From Planctomycetota bacterium (GTDB lineage Bacteria; Planctomycetota; GCA-002687715), in contig SIAO01000013.1 in NCBI GenBank assembly GCA_009691765.1, positions 1 to 64,000 of the forward strand: 64,000 nucleotides of DNA, in the 5' to 3' direction. This document shows positions 1 to 8,300 of the stretch, piece after piece; within the stretch, counting starts at the first letter, position 1; each line of letters starts with the position of its first letter. The notes beneath the pieces are model-generated. The model was given only the letters and a program-made list of their open reading frames with translations, did no database searches and was not told where the DNA came from. Made by a program: the position numbers and the translations under genes.

Positions 1-54
1 CCCCACGAAAAGCTGCGCGAGATACTGCGCCGCCATGGGCGCTTGACGCACTAG
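1..54 (+). CDS. C-terminal tail of a gene cut by the window edge
   Basis: An open frame enters from the left edge and ends at TAG 52-54, giving a basic tail that finishes RLTH. Seventeen codons are too few to assign a family. The call rests only on the open frame and on amino-acid composition. It could be a chance frame. Confidence 0.25.
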   Translation, partial: PHEKLREILRRHGRLTH

Positions 55-113
55 ACACCACGGAGCAACAGGCCACATGCCCCGTATGCCGATCTGATAC
101 CATCCCCACGCTC

Positions 114-509
114 ATGCGCATCGCTGTTGTTGCACTCCTCCTTTTGCTGCTGCCCGGGCTTCTTTTGCCCGGCGTGTTGCCGCTGTGTCTGTGCGCTGAG
201 AACGAGCTCGATTGCTGCGGCGCGGCCACCAGCCCTTGTTGCTGCGATTCTGCGAATAACGACGCATCCCAAAGCGGGCCAAAGATCACCAACCAGCGTG
301 AATGTGCCGGTTGCGTCTCTGTGACCCTCTCCGACAGCGAATTGCGCCTTGCAGCACCAGAACACGCCGTTGCCAGTCTGCCTGCTCCGATGGTGCAACG
401 CGATCCACTTCCGCAACTCCTGCCTCTCCACGCAATGAGTGTTGCCTGCGCCCCGCGCCGTGTCCCTCAAACCGGGCCACCGAACGCGCCTTTGTCGCTG
501 CGCATCTGA
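114..509 (+). CDS. Small secreted Cys-rich protein
   Basis: A 131-residue product starting at ATG 114 with a strongly hydrophobic leader (about residues 4-24), so it is probably exported. About ten cysteines are clustered in LCLC, DCCG, PCCC and ECAGC, followed by a Ser/Leu/Pro-rich tail with no motif I recognise. It lies 74 bp upstream of the tolC-like gene on the same strand, so it may belong to the efflux operon. The clustered cysteines suggest metal binding or disulfides, which is inference. A 6-bp hairpin (534-540 with 542-548) lies between it and the next gene. An antisense frame of similar length has no leader or RBS and was not preferred. Confidence 0.6.
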   Translation: MRIAVVALLLLLLPGLLLPGVLPLCLCAENELDCCGAATSPCCCDSANNDASQSGPKITNQRECAGCVSVTLSDSELRLAAPEHAVASLPAPMVQRDPLPQLLPLHAMSVACAPRRVPQTGPPNAPLSLRI

Positions 510-583
510 ACCTCAAGCCCCTGCGAAGTTGACCTCGCTACCAGCGAGTTCGTTTTCGTTGACTTGGTCCTGAGGGTCTGCAA

Positions 584-1987
584 ATGTCATGGATGCGATC
601 GTTGATGTACCTATGTGCACTCTTGTTCACAGCCTGTGCTGTGAGCGATATGGCCGCGCCGAATCCGGCGACCGCCGTAGCGGACTTGCGCGCGCGCGTG
701 AGCTCGCCTGAAGCAGTGGCGGAGGCTTTGGCCTTGCTTCCGCGCGATCAGAGCAGCGTGCCAGTGCCAACGCTGCCGCAAGTCCGAGATCCCGCGCTCT
801 TGGATGCTGATGCGCCGGATTGGTGGTTGGCGATGGCCAGCGCTTTCAATCCAGCGGTGCGTGCCGCACGCACAAACCTGCAAGCAACTCTGGCACAGGC
901 TGAGGGCCAGGGCGCACCGATGGCGCTCGGCACTGAATCTGAACTGATGCGCCCAGATGGCTCCGGCGCAGAACTCCAATTGCAAGTGATGGTGGATCTT
1001 CTCGGCATCCTTGGCGTTGGCCGCAGCGCCGCCGAAAAAGAACTGGGCCGCAGCGAAGTGCGTGCAGCCCGCGGGATGCTGACCGTCGCACTGTGGCAAG
1101 CCCGCTTCGATGCCGAACGCGCACGCATGCGTCTCGCTGCGCAGCGCACGTTGAAAACCGATCTCGATCAGCTTGTCGCGGAGGCGGAAGCCGACCAAGC
1201 CCGCATCTTGCAATTGCAAATGCATGGCAGGCTCGCTGAAAAAGATGTGGCCGCTGCGCGCACGCAATGGCATCGACTGTTGGAAATGCGCAGTGACACG
1301 GTGGGTGAAGTCGCAGCGAGTTCCGCAGCGCTTGCTGTGGCCTGCGGCCTGCCACCAGATGCTGCACCGCTCACGCGCGTGAGTCTCGCGAGCATTGAAG
1401 ATTTCGATGTGCCCGGCGGTGTGCCCAACATGCCGGCCCCGGAAGACGCCGTCGCCGCGCGTCCCGACATGCAGCAGTTTGCGTTGGAGTTCGCTGTGCG
1501 CGAAGCCGAATTGCGGCTTGCAGCGCGTCAAGCAATTCCGTTGATCACGCCCGGGTTTGCGCCGCTCTTCGCGGAAGGCATGAAACCTGTTCCTGGTGCG
1601 ATGCTCAGAATGGATTTGACTTGGCCGACAGCAGTGCAAGCCGGCATCGATGCTGCGCTCGCACGTCGCGAAGCCGCGGCCAATGCCTACACCGATGCGG
1701 CCCTCGCCGCCTGGGCCGGACTCAGCGCCGATCGCGCCGAGATGATGGCCGCCTACGAAAACATGAGCGTGCATGTGCCCATCGTGGACAACGCCACCAG
1801 CACAGCGTGGAACGCTGCGCGCAAACTGTTCTTACTGGACCGCGCGTTGTTGCCGGATTGGACCATGGAACTGGAACGCCGCATGGATGGGCTCGCCATG
1901 ATGGCGCGCCACCGCGAGCACGGACTCAGCAAGATTCTCGACTATCTCGAAGCCATCGGACCACGCACTGTTGGAGTCAAGCCATGA
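584..1987 (+). CDS. TolC-family outer membrane efflux protein
   Basis: A 467-residue product. The N-terminus is a lipoprotein-like signal ending FTAC, so the mature protein is probably anchored at Cys18. The body is long, Ala/Glu/Arg-rich and helical (for example repeated ARxxxxA stretches around residues 90-200 and 280-330), as in the periplasmic alpha-barrel of TolC-type exit ducts. Its stop overlaps the start of the HlyD-like gene (ATGA), and ABC ATPase and permease genes follow, which fits a tripartite pump. ATG 584 is preceded by TGAGGG at 571-576 with good spacing. Substrate is unknown. Confidence 0.85.
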   Translation: MSWMRSLMYLCALLFTACAVSDMAAPNPATAVADLRARVSSPEAVAEALALLPRDQSSVPVPTLPQVRDPALLDADAPDWWLAMASAFNPAVRAARTNLQATLAQAEGQGAPMALGTESELMRPDGSGAELQLQVMVDLLGILGVGRSAAEKELGRSEVRAARGMLTVALWQARFDAERARMRLAAQRTLKTDLDQLVAEAEADQARILQLQMHGRLAEKDVAAARTQWHRLLEMRSDTVGEVAASSAALAVACGLPPDAAPLTRVSLASIEDFDVPGGVPNMPAPEDAVAARPDMQQFALEFAVREAELRLAARQAIPLITPGFAPLFAEGMKPVPGAMLRMDLTWPTAVQAGIDAALARREAAANAYTDAALAAWAGLSADRAEMMAAYENMSVHVPIVDNATSTAWNAARKLFLLDRALLPDWTMELERRMDGLAMMARHREHGLSKILDYLEAIGPRTVGVKP

Positions 1988-3501
1988 GCGAAGTGAATCC
2001 CAATGTGGATTTGAAAGCCTTCGAGCGAACCGCAGTGCAAGTGCAGCGGCCGAAACGCCGAATGCGCGTGTTGCTTGTGCCGTTGCTGATTGCACTGGCC
2101 GCAGGGGTGGTGTTCTTCGACAGCTTGCGCGAACTGGTGAGCAGCGCGCCTGTCGTGCATTTGCTCCGCCCCACGCCAGCCGGAGGTGCCGCGCAACAGG
2201 CCGGCCGCCCGCTCTTTCAAGCCGCAGGATGGGTCGAGCCAGACCCAGCGCCGATCTTGGTCACCTCGCTTGAACCAGGCGTGCTCATGGAAGTGAAAGT
2301 GCAGCAAGGCGACGCTGTGAAAACCGGCGATGTGGTCGGAAAACTGGCCGACGAAGAACAACGCCTTGGCTATGTGCAGGCGGAAGCGAAACAGAAAACC
2401 GCTGACGCCGAACTCGTTGGCAAGCGCGCCGAACTCGTGGCCGCGCAAGAAACGTGGGATCACGCTTTGGTGCTGAAGGAGGCCTTCGCCGTGGCGCAAG
2501 GCGAATTGGCAGCGCAAGAAGCCGAAGTGGATCTCGATCGTGCGAGCGTAGAGAAAGCGCGTTCGATGGTTGAAACCGCTGAAGCCGAATTGGCGGTGCA
2601 AGAAGCGCTCTTATCCACAGGTGCCACCAGCCCTTGGAATAGAGATCTTGCTCGTGCCGCTCTGCGTCAAGCGCATGGCGAATTGGCCGCGATGCAAGCC
2701 GAGGTGCAACGGGCCTCTGCAGATGTTGCGAAATCCAAGGCGAAACTTGCACGCGCCACCAAAGAACTCGAATTGCGCACCGAAGACCGCTTGCGCTTAG
2801 AGCGCGCGAAAGTTGCCGTGCTGGAAGGCGAAGCGAAAGCTAGCGATGCGCAGCAAGGCACAGAACTCGCGAGGCTGAAGTTCTCCCGCACTTTGGTGCG
2901 CGCACCGCTCGACGGCATTGTGCTCGAACGACGCACGGGTGTAGGCAGTGTGGTGGGCCCCGAAGGTGGCGAAACTCCCCCGGTGGTGACTCTGTACGAC
3001 CCTTCGCAACTGCGCATTCGCGTGGATGTGCCGCAAGACAAAGTGGCTGGCGTGCAGCCGCAGCAGAAAGCGCTCATCTTGTCGGAAGCTCGTCGTGACA
3101 AGCCCTATAACGGCGTGGTCACTCGCGTGGTGCACACCGCAGACATCAACAAAGTGACACTGCAAGTCCATGTGCGCGTGGAAGACCCAGACTCTCTGCT
3201 GCGCCCAGAAATGCTGTGCCAAGTGCGCTTTCTTGCCGGTGAAACGCCTGCAGCGGGCGGCGCAATCTCCGCCGATGTGGTCAGCATTCCAGCGAACTTG
3301 GTGCAGGGCGGCAGCGTGTGGGTGTTTGACCCGCTCACGGAAACGGCGCGCCGCAAGAGTGTGCAAGCACAAGCGCAAGGCGACGGCATCGCGCTCGTCA
3401 GCAGCGGATTGAACGTGACGGACAAACTGATCGCCTCAGTAGAAGGCGCTTCGATGGACATTCTTGAAGACGGGCTGCGCGTGCGGCCCATGGAGCACTG
3501 A
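1984..3501 (+). CDS. HlyD/MacA-type periplasmic adaptor
   Basis: I start this at ATG 1984, which overlaps the upstream stop, giving 505 residues. The frame stays open further upstream, but that part lies inside tolC. An N-terminal transmembrane helix (about residues 31-50) is followed by a lipoyl-like half (LEPGVLMEVKVQQGD). Next comes a long coiled-coil hairpin rich in Ala/Glu/Lys (about residues 130-300), then the returning lipoyl half (RAPLDGIVLERR) and beta-barrel domains. This is the layout of adaptors that bridge inner-membrane ABC pumps to TolC. It is translationally coupled to its neighbours. Confidence 0.88.
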   Translation: MSEVNPNVDLKAFERTAVQVQRPKRRMRVLLVPLLIALAAGVVFFDSLRELVSSAPVVHLLRPTPAGGAAQQAGRPLFQAAGWVEPDPAPILVTSLEPGVLMEVKVQQGDAVKTGDVVGKLADEEQRLGYVQAEAKQKTADAELVGKRAELVAAQETWDHALVLKEAFAVAQGELAAQEAEVDLDRASVEKARSMVETAEAELAVQEALLSTGATSPWNRDLARAALRQAHGELAAMQAEVQRASADVAKSKAKLARATKELELRTEDRLRLERAKVAVLEGEAKASDAQQGTELARLKFSRTLVRAPLDGIVLERRTGVGSVVGPEGGETPPVVTLYDPSQLRIRVDVPQDKVAGVQPQQKALILSEARRDKPYNGVVTRVVHTADINKVTLQVHVRVEDPDSLLRPEMLCQVRFLAGETPAAGGAISADVVSIPANLVQGGSVWVFDPLTETARRKSVQAQAQGDGIALVSSGLNVTDKLIASVEGASMDILEDGLRVRPMEH

Positions 3502-3502
3502 C

Positions 3503-4195
3503 ATGGCCTTCATCGAACTGCATGGTGTGAGCAAGAGCTACCGCAAGGGCGAGCACGAAGTGGTGCCGCTTAAAGAAGTCGATTTGAACATCGAAGCCGG
3601 TGAGTTTTTCGTGCTGCTCGGGCCCTCGGGCTCGGGCAAGACGACGCTGCTGAATCTCTTGGCTGGCATCGACCGACCCAATGTTGGACGCGTGATTGTT
3701 GGTGGCCAAGAACTGACGCAGATGTCAGCGCGCAGCCTCGCGCCGTGGCGCGCTGAGAATGTGGGCTACATCTTCCAGCAGCACCATCTCATCCCGGTGC
3801 TCACCGCCTACGAGAATGTGGAATTGCCGCTGCATCTCTTTGGATTGAGTGCGCAACAGCGTCACGAGCGCGTGGCGCTCGCCTTGACGGCTGTCGGGCT
3901 CGCCGATCGCGCGACGCATTATCCGCGCCAGCTCTCCGGCGGCCAAGAACAGCGCGTAGCTATTGCGCGAGCCATCGTGGGCAATCCGCCATTGTTGGTG
4001 GCCGACGAACCCACAGGCGACTTGGACCATGAATCCGGCGAAGCGGTTCTAACCTTGTTGCAGCGCATGAACCGCGAGCAAGGCAAGACCATCGTCATGG
4101 TCACGCACGATTTGAACGCGGCGAAGCGCGGCACGCGTATGGTGCATTTGGACAAAGGGCGCCTCAATGAAACCCCCGTCGGAGCAGCACCATGA
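3503..4195 (+). CDS. MacB/LolD-type ABC transporter ATPase
   Basis: A 230-residue nucleotide-binding subunit. It has Walker A GPSGSGKTT, a Q-loop region (IFQQHHLIPVLTAYENV), signature LSGGQEQRVAIARA, Walker B LLVADEPTGDLD and an H-loop in VTHD. ATG 3503 follows the adaptor stop after 1 bp, and the 3' end overlaps the first permease (ATGA). Length and the GDLD variant match the LolD/MacB/FtsE branch, which energises mechanotransmission rather than direct transport through the membrane. It would pair with the two permeases that follow. Confidence 0.93.
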   Translation: MAFIELHGVSKSYRKGEHEVVPLKEVDLNIEAGEFFVLLGPSGSGKTTLLNLLAGIDRPNVGRVIVGGQELTQMSARSLAPWRAENVGYIFQQHHLIPVLTAYENVELPLHLFGLSAQQRHERVALALTAVGLADRATHYPRQLSGGQEQRVAIARAIVGNPPLLVADEPTGDLDHESGEAVLTLLQRMNREQGKTIVMVTHDLNAAKRGTRMVHLDKGRLNETPVGAAP

Positions 4196-5334
4196 GCTTC
4201 ATCGCAAAATACACGCGTCGAAACTTGTTGCGACGGCCGGGGCGCACACTGCTGACAACTTTGGGCGTGGCGCTCGCCTTGTTCTTGTTGGTGAGTGTCG
4301 AAAGCCTCTCCGCCGGGATGAACGCTGCCCTTTCCGGCAGCGATGCCGCGCGCACGCTCATCGTCTATCGCCAAAACCGCTATTGCCCGCAAACCAGTTT
4401 CTTGCCTGAGCGCTACGTCAGCGGCATCGAAAAACTGCCAGGCGTCGTCTCCGTTCTGCCGGTGAAGGTGTTTCTGAACAATTGCCGCGCCAGTCTCGAT
4501 TTGGTGACTTTCCAAGGCGCGCCTGTGGATCGGCTTTTTGCTGCGCGCGATGTGCGCATCGTCGAAGGCAGTGAGCAAGATTTCCGCAACGGCAAAGACA
4601 GTGCGCTGCTCGGGAGAAGCTTCGCCAATCGCCGCAATCTGAGCCCGGGCGACAAGTTTCGCCTCGGCAACATCACTGTGAATGTCGCTGGCGTATTCGA
4701 AGCTGCCGACCCCGTGGAAGAATCCGTCGTGCTCACGCATCTCGAGTTCTTGCAACGCAGCGGCCCAGTGAATCGCTTGGGCACCGTGACGCAATTCGAA
4801 GTGAAACTTCAAGATGCCTCGATGGCCCGCGAAACCGCGCGGCGTATCGACGATTTATTCAGCAGCGCTGAAGAACCCACCGACACCCGCCCGCGTATCG
4901 AGTTTCTTGAATCCGCTACACGCGACCTGCGCGAACTGCTTGGCTTCGGGCGCATCTTTGGTGTGGTGTGCGCGCTGGTGGTGCTCGTCCTAGTCGCCAA
5001 CACCGTGAATATGTCGGTGCAAGAACGGCGCCGCGAATTCGGAGTCTGCCTCGCCGTGGGTTTCCAAGGGCGACATCTGCTGCAGATGGTCATCGCAGAA
5101 ACGCTCCTGCTGGTGTTCGTCGGAACGGCGCTCGGCATCGGCGGGGCTTTCTTGGCGGTGAAACTCAGCGGCATCAACATTGGCGTCGAAGGCGTGAGCG
5201 TGCAGTTTCTCGTGTCCGGCGCCGTCATTCTCGAAGGCGTGCTCGTTGCGTTGGTGCTCGGACTCGTTGCTGCGAGCATCCCTGCTTGGATAGCTGCACG
5301 CCAAGACCCTGTCATGGCGCTGAAAGGGGGCTGA
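4192..5334 (+). CDS. FtsX/MacB-type ABC permease, subunit 1
   Basis: A 380-residue membrane protein. There is one N-terminal helix (about residues 18-36), a large periplasmic domain, then three C-terminal helices (about 260-283, 304-328 and 342-366), with the ARQDPVMALKGG ending typical of MacB/FtsX permeases. The N-terminal RRNLLRRPGRTLLTTLGVA stretch is the usual coupling helix. It overlaps the ATPase gene by 4 bp, and the second permease starts 1 bp after its stop. The two probably form a heterodimer in place of the MacB homodimer. Confidence 0.9.
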   Translation: MSFIAKYTRRNLLRRPGRTLLTTLGVALALFLLVSVESLSAGMNAALSGSDAARTLIVYRQNRYCPQTSFLPERYVSGIEKLPGVVSVLPVKVFLNNCRASLDLVTFQGAPVDRLFAARDVRIVEGSEQDFRNGKDSALLGRSFANRRNLSPGDKFRLGNITVNVAGVFEAADPVEESVVLTHLEFLQRSGPVNRLGTVTQFEVKLQDASMARETARRIDDLFSSAEEPTDTRPRIEFLESATRDLRELLGFGRIFGVVCALVVLVLVANTVNMSVQERRREFGVCLAVGFQGRHLLQMVIAETLLLVFVGTALGIGGAFLAVKLSGINIGVEGVSVQFLVSGAVILEGVLVALVLGLVAASIPAWIAARQDPVMALKGG

Positions 5335-5335
5335 G

Positions 5336-6508
5336 ATGAGCAAACTCCCCATGTCCTATGCCATTGGCAACCTTGGTCGCCGGCCCGCACGCACGCTGCT
5401 GACTGGCGTCGCGTGTGCACTCGTTGCTGCGGCGATCGCGGGCGCCACGGCCTTCGTGCAAGGCATGCACCGCGGTTTTTCCAGTGCCTCCGATCCACGC
5501 ACAGCCATCGTGCTCTCATCAGTGGCTGGTCGTGATGTGCTGCGCTCCACTGTTAGCGCTGCGACAGATTCTCTCGTCGCCGCCGATGTGGCCGGCATCA
5601 AGCGCGTCGGCAAAGACCCTCTCGTATCCAGCGAGATCCACATGGGCACCAACCTCTTGCTTGGAGGCAGCGCTGAACCTCAAGGCACGAAGTACGCTGC
5701 ATTTGTGCGCGGCGTGACGCCCATAGCGTTCCTCGTGCACCAGCAAGTAAGCATCACAGAAGGACGGCCGCTGCAAAGCGGTGAGATTCTGGTCGGCCGC
5801 CTCGTGGCGAAGAAGTTAGGCGTCGATCCAGCGGTGTTGGCGGTCGGAAAATCTGTGCGCTTCGAAGGCGCAGAATTCAAGATCGTCGGACAGTTTGCTT
5901 CACCGGGAAGCACTGTGGAATCGGAAATCTGGGCACCACTCACTGAATTACGGGGGCTCACGAAGCGCGACGACAGCTCGGCATTGTTCGTGTCGATGGA
6001 AGAACCCGATAACCTTGCCGACTTGGCCGTGTTCGCGCAGCGCCGTCGCGATCTTGAATTAGTGAGCATTCCGAGCGAATCCTATTACCGCGAAATGCTG
6101 GCATACTTCGCGCCAATCCAGATGCTGACGTGGATCATGACCTTGCTCATCGGCGGAGCGGTGCTGGCGACGGGCGCCAACACTTTCAACACCGCGGTGC
6201 AAGATCGCATGCGCGAATTGGCAACCTTGCGTGCTGTCGGCTACGGCGCTGGCGCCATTGGTTGGTCGCTCCTGCAAGAAGCCATGCTGCTCGCGGCGGC
6301 GGGCGGCGTGACTGGCATTCTCGCTGCGAAACTCCTAATCAGCGGCTCGGCGTTCCGCATCGGCATGAGCGCCTTCGAAATCACCGTCGGGCCATTGCCT
6401 GTCGTGCTTGGATTCTGTGGTGCACTCGCCATTGGGGTGATCGGCACCGTTCCGGCCATTATTCGTGCGATGCGGCTACCTGTGGCCATTGCACTCAAAG
6501 AAGTCTGA
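5336..6508 (+). CDS. FtsX/MacB-type ABC permease, subunit 2
   Basis: A 390-residue paralogue-type partner of the preceding permease. The N-terminal motif GRRPARTLLTGVACALV is followed by a periplasmic domain of about 230 residues, then three C-terminal helices, ending near RLPVAIALKEV. The QDRMRELATLRAVG stretch before the second helix is characteristic of this family. Start ATG 5336 is one base after the upstream stop, so the genes must be cotranscribed. A lipoprotein gene follows after 8 bp. Confidence 0.9.
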   Translation: MSKLPMSYAIGNLGRRPARTLLTGVACALVAAAIAGATAFVQGMHRGFSSASDPRTAIVLSSVAGRDVLRSTVSAATDSLVAADVAGIKRVGKDPLVSSEIHMGTNLLLGGSAEPQGTKYAAFVRGVTPIAFLVHQQVSITEGRPLQSGEILVGRLVAKKLGVDPAVLAVGKSVRFEGAEFKIVGQFASPGSTVESEIWAPLTELRGLTKRDDSSALFVSMEEPDNLADLAVFAQRRRDLELVSIPSESYYREMLAYFAPIQMLTWIMTLLIGGAVLATGANTFNTAVQDRMRELATLRAVGYGAGAIGWSLLQEAMLLAAAGGVTGILAAKLLISGSAFRIGMSAFEITVGPLPVVLGFCGALAIGVIGTVPAIIRAMRLPVAIALKEV

Positions 6509-6516
6509 GGATCATC

Positions 6517-7038
6517 ATGAAATCATTGTTGTCTCTTGCCTGCGTTCTCTCTCTGTTTTTCTTTTCGGCCTGCGGCGACAAAGCGACGCCTGCGCGTGTT
6601 GCGAGCGGCCTGCCCGAAAGCAACTGGCTTAGCGATATCAGCGGCACTCCCCGCAGCGTGCGCGAAGTGATTAGCAACGCGAAGGACGGCCAGACAGTGC
6701 TCGTGACTGGTCGCGTCGGTGGCACCGCAGAGATCTTTGTGCCGGGTCGCGCCACGTTTCTCATCGCTGATCTGGCGCTGAAGGATTGCTACGACATGAC
6801 CGACGAATGCAAGCAGCCGTGGGATTACTGCTGCGAAGACCCCGCTGCATTGCAGACGGGCACCTTGGCCATTGAGTTTCACGCCAACGGCAAAGTACTT
6901 AGCTGTGACGCGCGCGGTTTCCATGGCCTCGACCATGGCAACGATGTGAGTGTTCAAGGTGTCATCAAGCGCACCGCATCCGGCAGCATCGTGCTGGTAG
7001 CGAGTGGAGTGAATGTGAGCAAGGGACGCGCGAAGTGA
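6517..7038 (+). CDS. Cys-containing lipoprotein, efflux-operon member
   Basis: A 173-residue product. Its lipobox FSAC gives a lipidated Cys19. The mature part has beta-rich segments (DGQTVLVTGRVGG, FLIADLAL) resembling an OB-fold, and a Cys-rich central stretch (DCYD, DECKQPWDYCCED). ATG 6517 lies 8 bp after the permease stop. I have the impression that the PWDYCC type of segment recurs in planctomycete proteins, but I cannot name a family. With the Cys-rich protein at the operon's front end, it hints that the pump handles a metal or thiol-reactive compound. That is inference only. Confidence 0.7.
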   Translation: MKSLLSLACVLSLFFFSACGDKATPARVASGLPESNWLSDISGTPRSVREVISNAKDGQTVLVTGRVGGTAEIFVPGRATFLIADLALKDCYDMTDECKQPWDYCCEDPAALQTGTLAIEFHANGKVLSCDARGFHGLDHGNDVSVQGVIKRTASGSIVLVASGVNVSKGRAK

Positions 7039-7053
7039 TCCCGCTCGCCATGC

Positions 7054-7079
7054 GCTGAGAGCGCCTTGTCACTCTCAGC
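7054..7079. terminator. Hairpin between convergent genes
   Basis: GCTGAGAG (7054-7061) pairs perfectly with CTCTCAGC (7072-7079) across a 10-nt loop. It lies between the lipoprotein stop and the serC stop, which converge here. There is no T-tract on either strand, so intrinsic termination is possible but unproven. Confidence 0.4.
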
Positions 7080-8160
7080 CGTGGCGTGCTTCGAACTCGC
7101 GCATCCAAGCGACCAGCGTTTCCACCGCTGCATGGGGCAAAGCGTTGTAGAGCGACGCGCGCATCCCACCTGCGCTGCGATGTCCTTCGAGGCCAATGAG
7201 TTTGCGCTCGTTCGCTCCGCTCAAGAACGCTGCTTCCAAAGCCTGATCGCGTGCTCTGAAGGTGATGTTCATCAGCGAACGCGACGCTGCTTCAGCACTC
7301 CCCCGCCAGAAACCGGTGCGGTCAATCTCTGCATAGAGCAGCGCGGCCTTCCGCGCATTCGCTGCTTGCATGGCACTCACGCCGCCTTGGCGTTTGATCC
7401 ACGCCAGCACGCGGCCCATGAGCCAGACCGCAAAAGTCGGGTGCGTGTTGTAGATGCCGTCGGCTTTCACATGCACGCTGTAATCGAGCATGGCATTCAA
7501 GCCCTTATTGGCGTGCTCAAGAAAATCGCTGCGCAAGAACACCACAGTGACGCCGCTCGGCCCCAAGTTTTTCTGTGCACCCGCGTAGATCAAACTGCAC
7601 TTCGAATGATCGCGCGGGCCAGAGAGAATGTCGCTGGACATGTCCGCAACCAACGGCACAGCGCCACAATCGGGCAAACTCGACCATTGCGTGCCATAGA
7701 TGGTGTTGTTGGTGGTGATGTGCACGTAGCTCAGGTCCGGTGCCGCACTCCATTCCCCTGCCCGGGGAACACGCACGAACCCACTGGCCTTGGCACTCCA
7801 CAAACTGCGCCCGGCCTTCAACACCTCCGCTTCCTTCAACGCCTTCTCCGACCATGCGCCCGTGATCACATAGCCACCGGGCTTCTGCGTTGTCGCGAAG
7901 TTCATCGGGATCTGCGCAAACTGCAGCGACGCACCGCCCTGCAAAAAGAGCACCTTCCATGCATCCTTGTCCTGCAAACCCATGAGCTCGCGCAAGTCGG
8001 CCTCGGCCGCGAAACGCACCGCGTCGTACTCTTTGGAACGGTGACTCCACTCCAAGATGCTCATGCCGCTGCCAGCCGTTTCGGCGATCTCGCGTTGCGC
8101 TTCCTGCAGCACTTCAAGCGGCAAGACTGCAGGACCAGCGTTGAAATTGTGTATGCGCAT
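7075..8160 (-). CDS. serC: Phosphoserine aminotransferase
   Basis: A 361-residue class-V aminotransferase. SerC interconverts 3-phosphohydroxypyruvate and phosphoserine using glutamate, in serine synthesis and in some bacteria pyridoxal phosphate synthesis. The N-terminal NFNAGPAVLP is the SerC signature. LFLQGGASLQ and the PLP lysine in YAGAQKNLGP (Lys197) are present, and the length is the family norm. ATG 8160 has a GGGTGG ribosome site. It is divergent from the S1-protein gene across a 140-bp region with strong secondary structure. Confidence 0.96.
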   Translation of the reverse strand: MRIHNFNAGPAVLPLEVLQEAQREIAETAGSGMSILEWSHRSKEYDAVRFAAEADLRELMGLQDKDAWKVLFLQGGASLQFAQIPMNFATTQKPGGYVITGAWSEKALKEAEVLKAGRSLWSAKASGFVRVPRAGEWSAAPDLSYVHITTNNTIYGTQWSSLPDCGAVPLVADMSSDILSGPRDHSKCSLIYAGAQKNLGPSGVTVVFLRSDFLEHANKGLNAMLDYSVHVKADGIYNTHPTFAVWLMGRVLAWIKRQGGVSAMQAANARKAALLYAEIDRTGFWRGSAEAASRSLMNITFRARDQALEAAFLSGANERKLIGLEGHRSAGGMRASLYNALPHAAVETLVAWMREFEARHG

Positions 8161-8195
8161 GAATCCACCCTTCTACGAGCCAAAGCGGCTTGGCA

Positions 8196-8243
8196 CGGAC
8201 ATTTGGCCTCGTGCGTAGGGCATGAGGCCGGATATCGTGTCCG
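8196..8243. promoter_or_regulatory. Nested stem-loop between serC and the S1 gene
   Basis: An inner 10-bp stem with one G-U pair (GGCCTCGTGC 8205-8214, GCATGAGGCC 8220-8229, 5-nt loop) is enclosed by an outer CGGACA (8196-8201) / TGTCCG (8238-8243) stem. It has no T-tract. It lies 57 bp before the S1-protein start and 35 bp before serC, so it could be the 5' leader structure of either. S1 genes are known in other bacteria to be controlled through their leaders. Here that is inference. Confidence 0.45.
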
Positions 8244-8300
8244 CAGTTTCCCAAGATCCTGCACGCGCAAAAGCGGCGCGCCCGTGGGAGAGAGAGAACC

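Noticed and set aside
611-1774. 387-codon minus-strand frame opposite the TolC-like gene
   Set aside because: Composition is His/Arg-rich without domain signal, and the plus-strand gene is well supported.
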